From positions 1 to 5,969 of the forward strand of contig JAEZFI010000014.1 of the NCBI GenBank assembly GCA_023437745.1: a DNA stretch of 5,969 nt, read 5' to 3'. Under the pieces are notes generated by a model. The model did not search any database and had not been told where the DNA came from. It was given only the letters and a program-made list of their open reading frames with translations. The stretch comes from Actinomycetes bacterium. Lineage in GTDB: Bacteria > Actinomycetota > Acidimicrobiia > Acidimicrobiales > Microtrichaceae. A program made the translations under genes and the position numbers. Positions 1-5,103 of this stretch are shown here, in pieces (position 1 is the stretch's first letter; each line of letters opens with the position of its first letter).

Positions 1-18
1 CCCCCCCCCCCGCCCCCC
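1..18. other. Poly-C low-complexity window edge
   Basis: Eleven C, one G, then six C. On the coding (minus) strand this gives Gly-Ala-Gly-Gly-Gly straight after the conserved GDQAWAW motif. Relatives as I recall them usually continue there with a less biased sequence. It may be a contig end or homopolymer error, or a genuine Gly-rich tail. Low complexity is seen directly; the artefact reading is inference. Confidence 0.5.
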
Positions 19-667
19 ACGCCCACGCCTGGTCACCCCACGAGTAGTGCCACCACTCGAGGTCGAAGGGCGCGAACCCGGCGTCGACCATCACCTCGTG
101 CAGCAGTCGCCGCAGCGAGCGTGACGGTTCCTCGCCGGGCGAGTCCTCGAGCGCCCGGAGGTGGGCCCGAGGGGTGAAGTCGTCGAACGGCGTGCCGAGG
201 GCGAGCGGGGTGCCCTCCCACGCGAGCGTCAGGTCCACCGCGCCGCCGGTGAGGTGCGGGGGCACCACGTCGGGATCGTCCGGGTCGGCGAGGAAGCCGG
301 GTGCCAGCGTCGAGCCCGGGCCGTAGTAGTGGTCGTGGAGCGCTCGGATGGTCTCCGGGGATCGCCACCCGTCGTAGATCGCGAACCCGTAGCCGGGCGG
401 GAGCCCCTTCGCCGCGACGTCGAGCCGCTCGACGACGCCCTCGCGCAGCCAGACGGCGTCGGTCGCGCCCGGCCACGACACAGCCCGGTACGCGTTGACG
501 GCCTGGTGACGGCTGACCTCGGCGAGTGGTTCGCCCCGGTCGACGACGCGCACGTCGCTCGCGGCAGTGGCGTCGGCCGGCTCGCGTGGGATCGGGGCAG
601 CGTCGGGCAGGACGAGCCCTGGCACCTCCCGCGGGTCGGTCGAGAGGGCGGTGTAGTCGGGCCACAC
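1..667 (-). CDS. VanX/DdpX-like D-Ala-D-Ala dipeptidase (M15D zinc peptidase), 3' end cut by window
   Basis: Likely hydrolyses D-alanyl-D-alanine or similar D,D-dipeptides from cell-wall turnover. About 222 residues are visible. Motifs of peptidase family M15D are all present: YDGWRSPE with the transition-state Arg at about 102; PPHLTGGAVDLTL with zinc ligands His138 and Asp145; LGTPFDDFTPRAH at 158-169; and LEWWHYSWGDQAWAW with catalytic Glu204 and zinc ligand His207. Family members are about 200-230 aa, so only a short tail should be missing. An in-frame TGA at 673-671 leaves GTG 667 as the first possible start; a later GTG (625) is an alternative. No signal peptide is seen, so it is probably cytoplasmic. 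No VanS/VanR/VanH/VanA genes are nearby, so this is more likely a housekeeping dipeptidase than glycopeptide resistance. The last visible codons are almost pure G (see the low-complexity edge). The family call is strong; the substrate is inferred from the family. Confidence 0.9.
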   Translation of the reverse strand, partial: MWPDYTALSTDPREVPGLVLPDAAPIPREPADATAASDVRVVDRGEPLAEVSRHQAVNAYRAVSWPGATDAVWLREGVVERLDVAAKGLPPGYGFAIYDGWRSPETIRALHDHYYGPGSTLAPGFLADPDDPDVVPPHLTGGAVDLTLAWEGTPLALGTPFDDFTPRAHLRALEDSPGEEPSRSLRRLLHEVMVDAGFAPFDLEWWHYSWGDQAWAWGAGGG

Positions 668-674
668 GCCTCAG

Positions 675-701
675 ATGGTATGCGAGCGAAGAATGTGGCA
701 A
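675..701 (-). promoter_or_regulatory. Candidate promoter for the D,D-dipeptidase gene, leaderless
   Basis: On the minus strand TACCAT (680-675) fits the actinobacterial -10 pattern TANNNT. TTGCCA (701-696) resembles a -35, but the spacer is only 15 nt, shorter than usual. Seven bases separate the -10 from GTG 667, so transcription would begin at or next to the start codon. No well-spaced Shine-Dalgarno precedes the GTG (GAGG is almost adjacent), which agrees with a leaderless mRNA. Motif-based only. Confidence 0.35.
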
Positions 702-762
702 CGTCTGTGTCCATAGGGGTAGGTATGACGTGACCCAGATGCGGGTACACGTGGCCCCAACG

Positions 763-778
763 GCGCCCGGCGGGGCGC
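763..778 (+). other. Short GC hairpin upstream of the surface-protein gene
   Basis: GCGCCC (763-768) and GGGCGC (773-778) are perfect complements around a GGCG loop, 20 bp before the ribosome binding site of the plus-strand gene. It could fold in the 5' leader of that mRNA, but a short stem like this also arises by chance in DNA this GC-rich. I found no convincing -10/-35 pair for this gene in the 668-808 gap. Confidence 0.25.
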
Positions 779-798
779 GCAGTGCCGACTGGGCGGAT

Positions 799-805
799 GG
801 AGGAA
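799..805 (+). promoter_or_regulatory. Ribosome binding site selecting ATG 809
   Basis: GGAGGAA lies just before ATG 809; five bases separate GGAGG from the ATG. Upstream in-frame starts (GTG 782, ATG 797) overlap or precede this strong Shine-Dalgarno and lack their own, so ATG 809 is the preferred start. Confidence 0.75.
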
Positions 806-808
806 CGA

Positions 809-1693
809 ATGGGCGAGCGGCCGAACGGTCAGGGGACATCGACGGGCGCGGCGCGCCGAACCGGTCGCCGGTTCACCGGTGTCCGGGCGTTGGTCACCGG
901 GGTCGCCGTCCTCGGTACCGCCCTGCTCGCGTTCTCGTCCGGCACGGCCGGTGCTGCGCCGACCGAGGACGACGTGACCATCGTCCAGACGCTCTCCGGT
1001 GCGACCACCCCCTGCGTGGACCCCGGTTCGTCCCGGCAGACCGGCGACCTGACCGCCGACGTCGAGGACACCGCGACGAACTTCGTCGTGACGGTCAACC
1101 TGCAGACCGACTTCTGCAACCCCATCGAGGTGAAGGCGGCCATCTACTCCATGCCGTCCGCCGGTGGCTCGTGGCCGCAGAACCTCGCGGTGGTGAAGTC
1201 CTTCACGCTCGACGAGGCCGGCACCACGGTGATCACGTTCACCAAGGGCTGTGAGCCCGTCCAGTTCGACGTACTGACGGGCTCGACGCCGTCGCCGATC
1301 CACCCCGACTTCGGCGTGATGCACGGCCCGCTGCTCTTCCCGTCGACGGCACTGATGCACTTCGGTGTCAGCCCCTGCGCCACGACGCCCACGACCAGCA
1401 CGATCTTCGAGCCGACCCCGACCGTGCTCGGCTCCACCACCGTGGTGACCACCACGACCACCGCGCCGCCCGTCAGCGTCGCCCCGACGTCGACGCCTCC
1501 CGCTGCGGTCGAGGGCATCGCCACGGTCCGCCAGCCCCCGGCGGCGGCCCCGGCCGGCACCGAGGGCGGCCAGGTCCTGGCGCTCACCGGTCCCGGTGGG
1601 ATCAACGGCCTGATCGTCGCCGGTGTGCTGCTGCTGGCACTGGGTGCCGCCTTCGTGGTGGCCCAGCGTGGCCGGTTGCCCGAGCAGGGCTGA
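809..1693 (+). CDS. Secreted wall-anchored protein with LALTG sorting signal, function unknown
   Basis: 294 aa from ATG 809. The N-terminus has a basic stretch (RR at 16-17 and 20-21), a hydrophobic core (about 27-42) and an AGA cleavage motif (likely cut after Ala49). This is a Sec signal peptide; the RRFTG pairing is not a good Tat match. The mature ectodomain (about 50-190) looks beta-rich and has four cysteines (69, 103, 148, 190), enough for two disulfides. A Thr/Pro-rich stalk follows (about 191-235, including a run of five Thr). The C-terminus is a sorting signal: LALTG at 257-261, a hydrophobic helix at about 266-285, and a tail containing RGR. LAxTG fits class E sortases of high-GC Gram-positives rather than the LPxTG of sortase A. 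No sortase gene lies in the window. I do not recognise the ectodomain. It points the same way as the MoxR operon but is followed by a separate promoter. Confidence 0.85.
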   Translation: MGERPNGQGTSTGAARRTGRRFTGVRALVTGVAVLGTALLAFSSGTAGAAPTEDDVTIVQTLSGATTPCVDPGSSRQTGDLTADVEDTATNFVVTVNLQTDFCNPIEVKAAIYSMPSAGGSWPQNLAVVKSFTLDEAGTTVITFTKGCEPVQFDVLTGSTPSPIHPDFGVMHGPLLFPSTALMHFGVSPCATTPTTSTIFEPTPTVLGSTTVVTTTTTAPPVSVAPTSTPPAAVEGIATVRQPPAAAPAGTEGGQVLALTGPGGINGLIVAGVLLLALGAAFVVAQRGRLPEQG

Positions 1694-1710
1694 CACCCGC
1701 CCTGTCCCAT

Positions 1711-1726
1711 CGCCACGTCGGTGGCG
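1711..1726 (+). terminator. Weak hairpin after the surface-protein gene
   Basis: CGCCAC (1711-1716) pairs with GTGGCG (1721-1726) around a GTCG loop, 17 bp past the stop codon. No T-tract follows, so it is at best a weak or factor-assisted terminator, or a 3' stabilising stem. Its position between a gene end and the next promoter supports the reading. Confidence 0.3.
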
Positions 1727-1739
1727 GCCCCGAAGTCGA

Positions 1740-1755
1740 TTGACCGAGCGGTCAA
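1740..1755. promoter_or_regulatory. Palindromic operator, TetR-family style
   Basis: A perfect inverted repeat: TTGACCG (1740-1746), AG spacer, CGGTCAA (1749-1755). TetR-family repressors of actinobacteria often bind short palindromes of this type. It covers the -35 of the MoxR operon promoter, so a bound protein would block RNA polymerase. The two-base centre is too tight for an RNA hairpin, favouring a DNA-binding site. No regulator gene is in the window. The palindrome is seen directly; the regulator class is inferred. Confidence 0.55.
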
Positions 1756-1770
1756 GTGCGCCAGTAGCCT
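1740..1770 (+). promoter_or_regulatory. Promoter of the MoxR-vWA operon, leaderless
   Basis: TTGACC (1740-1745) closely matches the -35 consensus TTGACA, and TAGCCT (1765-1770) fits TANNNT for the -10. The spacer of 19 nt is slightly long. Only six bases separate the -10 from ATG 1777, placing transcription start at the A of the ATG. The bases before ATG hold no Shine-Dalgarno. The TAG of the -10 is also an in-frame stop, so the protein cannot start further upstream. Confidence 0.55.
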
Positions 1771-1776
1771 GACCCG

Positions 1777-2706
1777 ATGGCCGTTGTAGAGACCTCCTCC
1801 GAGCGCACCGACTACCGATTCGATTCGGTGGAGGAGGTCAGGAACCGCCTCCGGAACGTCGACTACCTCTCGGACGAGGGCATCGCCGGCATCGTCTACC
1901 TGGCGGACCGGCTGCAGAAGCCGATCCTCGTCGAGGGTCCGGCCGGCACCGGCAAGACGCAGCTCGCGAAGTCCGTCGCCGAGATCACCGACAGCCGGCT
2001 CATCCGTCTGCAGTGCTACGAGGGGCTCGACGAGTCCAAGGCGCTGTACGAGTGGAACTACAAGAAGCAGCTCCTCCGCATCCAGGCCACCAAGAACGAC
2101 GAGACGTCCGACTGGACGGCGATCGAGGAGAACATCTTCTCCGACGACTTCCTGCTGACCCGCCCGCTGCTCGAGGCGATCCGTGCCACGGATCCGGTGG
2201 TCCTGCTGATCGACGAGGTCGACCGGGTCGAGGTCGAGACCGAGGCGCTGCTCCTCGAGATCCTCTCCGACTACCAGGTGTCGATCCCCGAGCTGGGCAC
2301 GATCGAGGCGCGCCAGATCCCCCTCGTGTTCCTCACCTCGAACAACACCCGCGAGCTCTCCGAGGCGCTCAAGCGTCGCTGCCTGTTCCTGCACATCGAC
2401 TACCCGGACATGGAGCGCGAGCGGGAGATCGTGCTCACCAAGGTGCCCGGGATCACGGACTCGCTCGCGGACCAGGTCGCGCGCATCGTCCGGTCGATCC
2501 GTCAGCTGGAGCTGAAGAAGAGCCCGTCGGTCTCGGAGACCCTGGACTGGGCGCGCACCCTCGTGCTGCTCGGCATCCAGAAGATCGACGCCGACGTCGC
2601 CACGAGCACGGTGAACATCCTGCTGAAGTACCAGTCCGACATCGCGAAGGCGGTGAAGGAGTTCTCGACCGAGTCCAGCTCGGTCGCCAAGGCGGGGCTG
2701 TCCTGA
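1777..2706 (+). CDS. MoxR-family AAA+ ATPase (CoxD/NorQ-like)
   Basis: 309 aa, normal length for the family. Walker A is GPAGTGKT (54-61). A CYEGLDESKALYEWNY stretch (80-95) is typical of the CoxD/NorQ/GvpN-type branch. Walker B is VVLLIDEVDR (141-150; Asp146, Glu147). Sensor 1 is LTSNNTRELSEALKRR (186-201), with Arg200/Arg201 as likely arginine finger. The sensor 2 region SVSETLDWAR (251-260) ends the lid. No membrane segment or signal is seen, so it is cytosolic. Family members form hexamers that use ATP to remodel or metallate a client, working with a vWA protein. That partner is the next gene, 34 bp downstream, so the two should be one operon. The start at ATG 1777 is fixed by an in-frame TAG at 1765. 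No client enzyme (CO dehydrogenase, NO reductase, gas vesicle) is in the window, so a specific gene name is not justified. Confidence 0.93.
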   Translation: MAVVETSSERTDYRFDSVEEVRNRLRNVDYLSDEGIAGIVYLADRLQKPILVEGPAGTGKTQLAKSVAEITDSRLIRLQCYEGLDESKALYEWNYKKQLLRIQATKNDETSDWTAIEENIFSDDFLLTRPLLEAIRATDPVVLLIDEVDRVEVETEALLLEILSDYQVSIPELGTIEARQIPLVFLTSNNTRELSEALKRRCLFLHIDYPDMEREREIVLTKVPGITDSLADQVARIVRSIRQLELKKSPSVSETLDWARTLVLLGIQKIDADVATSTVNILLKYQSDIAKAVKEFSTESSSVAKAGLS

Positions 2707-2728
2707 TGTCGGCGGGACGGCTGCGAAC

Positions 2729-2735
2729 GGTGAGG
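2729..2735 (+). promoter_or_regulatory. Ribosome binding site for the CoxE-like vWA gene
   Basis: GGTGAGG lies five bases before GTG 2741, in the 34-bp gap after the MoxR stop codon. It supports the GTG as the true start rather than a later in-frame ATG such as codon 13. Confidence 0.65.
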
Positions 2736-2740
2736 TCGTA

Positions 2741-4222
2741 GTGACGGACGCGGCCGTCGCCGCCACGGGCGGGCCGATGCTGGAGCTGATCGGCGGCTTC
2801 ATCAACGAGCTGCGCGAGGCGGGCCTGCCGGTCAGCCTCACCGAGCACCTCGACGCGATGGAGGCGATCACGCACATCCCGCTCGAGGACCGCGCCGCCT
2901 TCAAGTACGCGCTCGCCGCCACGCTCGTGAAGAACAACGCCCACTGGCGCAGCTTCGAGACGGTCTTCGAGGTCTACTTCTCCCTCCGGGGCCGCGAGTA
3001 CGCCATCGGCGACGCCGACCTGTCCGACCTGCCCCAGGAGCTGCTCGACGAGCTCGAGCAGATGGCCGGCCAGGGCGGCGAAGGCCAGATGAGCGGTGCG
3101 GGGGGCGGTGATCAGCTCAGCCCCGAGGAGCTGGCCGAGATGCTCTACCAGTCGCTCATGCGGGGCGACGACGCCATGATGCGGGCGGTCGCCCGGCAGT
3201 CGGTCAAGCGCTTCGCCGGCATGGAGCCCGGTCGCCCCGTGGGCGGCACGTACTACCTCTACCGGACGCTGCGGAACCTCGACCTGGACGGCGTGATGGA
3301 ACGCCTGATGCAGCAGGCCAGGGAGAACGCGCCCGAGCCGCTGACGCCGCTCGAGGAGCGTCTCGAGCACGACGAGTACGAGCACCGCCTGGAGCAGCTC
3401 AAGAAGGAGATCGAGTCGGAGATCCGTCGCCGGCTCGTGGCGGATCGGGGCGTCGAGGCCATGGCCAAGACGCTGCGGAAGCCGCTCCCCGAGGACATCG
3501 ACTTCATGCACGCCAGCCGTGACGAGATGAAGATGCTCCGCCAGGCGATCTACCCGCTGACGCGGAAGCTCGCCGTGCGCCTCGCCCGCAAGCGCCGCCA
3601 CGGCCGCAAGGGCCCGCTCGACTTCCGCAACACGGTCCGGCACTCGCTGAGCTACGGCGGCGTCCCGGCGGAGCCCAAGTTCAAGTACCCGCGTCCGCAC
3701 AAGCCCGAGATCTTCGTCATCGCCGACATCTCCGGCTCGGTGGCGGCGTTCGCCCGGTTCACGCTCCACCTCGTGTACGCGATCTCGAACCAGTTCTCGA
3801 AGGTGCGGGCGTTCACGTTCATCGACGGCATCGACGAGGTCACCCGCTTCTTCGAGGGCACCGAGGACATCGTCGAGGCGATCCACCGGGTCAACACCGA
3901 GGCGGACGTCGTGTGGGTCGACGGGCACTCCGACTACGGGCACGCCTTCGAGGTGTTCTGGCAGAAGTGGGGCAAGGAGATCGGACCCAAGACGACGGTG
4001 CTGATCCTGGGCGACGCCCGGAACAACTACCACTCGTCGCAGAGCTGGGTCATCAAGGAGATCCGTCACCGGGCCCGCCACGTCTACTGGCTGAACCCCG
4101 AGCCGAAGTCGTACTGGGACACCGGCGACTCGATCGTGGGGGAGTACAGCACCCACGCCGACGGCACGTTCGAGTGCCGCAACCTGCGCCAGCTCGAGAA
4201 GTTCGTCGACCACCTGGTCTGA
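2741..4222 (+). CDS. CoxE-like von Willebrand factor A domain protein
   Basis: 493 aa, GTG start. The N-terminal helical domain (about 13-107, with FINELREAGLPVSLTEHLDAM) is like the start of CoxE proteins. A Gly/Gln-rich linker (109-124) and a charged, probably coiled-coil segment (about 203-232) follow, then a very basic patch (RKLAVRLARKRRHGRK, 275-290). The vWA domain occupies about 322-450. Its metal-ion-dependent adhesion site is visible as DISGS (329-333), Ser397 in GHSDYG in place of the usual Thr, and Asp425 in ILGDARNN. The end carries YWLNPEP (449-455), as in CoxE. No signal peptide or membrane helix is seen, so it is cytosolic. In studied pairs the vWA protein binds a divalent metal ion and links the MoxR ATPase to its client. 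It is co-transcribed with the ATPase. The client is unknown; a role in assembly of a metalloenzyme or surface complex is inference. Confidence 0.9.
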   Translation: MTDAAVAATGGPMLELIGGFINELREAGLPVSLTEHLDAMEAITHIPLEDRAAFKYALAATLVKNNAHWRSFETVFEVYFSLRGREYAIGDADLSDLPQELLDELEQMAGQGGEGQMSGAGGGDQLSPEELAEMLYQSLMRGDDAMMRAVARQSVKRFAGMEPGRPVGGTYYLYRTLRNLDLDGVMERLMQQARENAPEPLTPLEERLEHDEYEHRLEQLKKEIESEIRRRLVADRGVEAMAKTLRKPLPEDIDFMHASRDEMKMLRQAIYPLTRKLAVRLARKRRHGRKGPLDFRNTVRHSLSYGGVPAEPKFKYPRPHKPEIFVIADISGSVAAFARFTLHLVYAISNQFSKVRAFTFIDGIDEVTRFFEGTEDIVEAIHRVNTEADVVWVDGHSDYGHAFEVFWQKWGKEIGPKTTVLILGDARNNYHSSQSWVIKEIRHRARHVYWLNPEPKSYWDTGDSIVGEYSTHADGTFECRNLRQLEKFVDHLV

Positions 4223-4232
4223 CGGTGGTCCA

Positions 4233-4284
4233 GGTTCTGTCGCGTAGGGCGTGACGCAGGCGTCACGGCCTACGCGACAGAACC
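4233..4284. terminator. Long palindrome between convergent genes, likely bidirectional terminator
   Basis: The arms 4233-4248 (GGTTCTGTCGCGTAGG) and 4269-4284 are perfect 16-bp complements. After one G/G mismatch, CGTGACG (4250-4256) pairs with CGTCACG (4261-4267) around a CAGG loop. The result is a 23-bp stem with one internal mismatch. It starts 10 bp after the vWA stop and contains the TAG stop (4272-4270) of the minus-strand gene. No T-tract is present on either side, which is common for actinobacterial stem terminators. It could instead be a dispersed palindromic element (REP-like) that landed here. The fold is seen directly; the function is inferred. Confidence 0.65.
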
Positions 4285-5103
4285 GTCACGGAAGGTCACC
4301 GGGGCCGAGAAGGCGGCGCGGCGTGAGGCGCGGCGGAGCGCCAGGAGCACCGGCGTGCCCATCGCTGCGATGGCCAGTCCGTTGGTGATCGCCCGGCCGA
4401 GGTCCCAGCCGAGCGTCGACGTCGCGACGGTGAAGAGGAAGAACCGCCGCAGGTTGTCGAGCACGGCGCCGCCGGGGACGAAGGCGATCTGCGTGTCGGG
4501 ATCCGCGGTGAACGGCCAGAACCACATGTTCATGAGGAACCCGTAGGCGAACGCCGACACGACGCCGTAGAAGGTGAGCAACCCGATCTCCACCCGGCCG
4601 CGGCAGCGGGGGAGCAGCCCGGCGCCGAAGCCGACCCACGAGGCGGCCAGCATCTGGAACGGCAGCCAGGGGCCGACCCCGCCGGTGAGCAGCGCCGAGG
4701 CGAACATCGTCGTCGAGCCCAGGACGAAGCCGAACCCGGGTCCGTAGACCCGGCCGGCGAGCACGAGCAGGAAGAAGATCAGCTCCACCCCGCCGACGCC
4801 CGCGCCGAGGGGGCGGAGGGCTGCGCCGAGCGCGGACAGCACGCCCAACATCGCCAGCGCCTTCGAATCCATCACCCCGTCGCTCAGCTCGCTGAGCACG
4901 AGCAGCACGAGCGCGGGCAGCGTCAGGACGAACACGAACACGGCGTCGCGGTGGTGCGCGACCCCGGCGACGGGCTGGACGACGAGGGGCCACAGGAACA
5001 TCGCCAGCCCGGTGATCGAGACCACGGTGAGGGTGACGAGCGATCGGAGCCGGACGGGGACGACGCGGTGGGGCCGCGGCGCGGCGGCGGTGAGCTCAGC
5101 CAT
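4270..5103 (-). CDS. ECF transporter substrate-binding (S) component, substrate unknown
   Basis: 277 aa from ATG 5103, an integral membrane protein. Hydrophobic segments lie at about 21-44, 53-71, 83-98, 105-121, 123-141, 147-165, 172-190, 217-233 and 239-256; six or more should span the membrane. The central stretch GGVELIFFLLVLAGRVYGPGFG with LLTGGVGPWLPFQMLAASWVGFGAGLLP is, from memory, typical of actinobacterial ECF S components encoded beside a fused double ATPase. It captures a vitamin or metal outside and is toppled by the ATPase-driven energising module. The start is set by GAGG (5113-5110), six bases upstream. It overlaps the ATPase gene by 8 bp, which implies translational coupling. 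An open frame extends upstream to 5844 but there it is a shadow of the ATPase. Cobalamin-type cargo is possible but cannot be shown here. The T component is not in the window. Confidence 0.82.
   Translation of the reverse strand: MAELTAAAPRPHRVVPVRLRSLVTLTVVSITGLAMFLWPLVVQPVAGVAHHRDAVFVFVLTLPALVLLVLSELSDGVMDSKALAMLGVLSALGAALRPLGAGVGGVELIFFLLVLAGRVYGPGFGFVLGSTTMFASALLTGGVGPWLPFQMLAASWVGFGAGLLPRCRGRVEIGLLTFYGVVSAFAYGFLMNMWFWPFTADPDTQIAFVPGGAVLDNLRRFFLFTVATSTLGWDLGRAITNGLAIAAMGTPVLLALRRASRRAAFSAPVTFRDGSVA

Noticed and set aside
1..667. Vancomycin-resistance locus
   Set aside because: Only a VanX-like dipeptidase is present, with no VanH, VanA, VanR or VanS. Such enzymes occur widely in bacteria without glycopeptide resistance.
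714..729. Plus-strand -10-like boxes (TAGGTA, TATGAC) for the surface-protein gene
   Set aside because: Neither has a convincing -35 at proper spacing, so the promoter of this gene is left unassigned.
33..839. 268-codon minus-strand frame overlapping the dipeptidase
   Set aside because: Arg/Ala-rich without motifs; the neighbouring frame holds all M15D catalytic residues.
1410..1500. Short Thr-codon repeats (ACC/ACG runs) as a tandem repeat
   Set aside because: They simply encode the Thr/Pro-rich stalk of the surface protein and show no regular repeat unit.
1144..2937. 597-codon open frame on the minus strand, opposite the surface-protein and MoxR genes
   Set aside because: No recognisable domain and low-complexity composition; the plus strand has complete MoxR motifs. 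It is an artefact of high GC, where stop codons are rare in antisense frames.
2453..4213. 586-codon open frame on the minus strand opposite the vWA gene
   Set aside because: Repetitive Leu/Arg/Val/Asp composition typical of an antisense frame, and no domain seen; the plus strand encodes a coherent CoxE-like protein.
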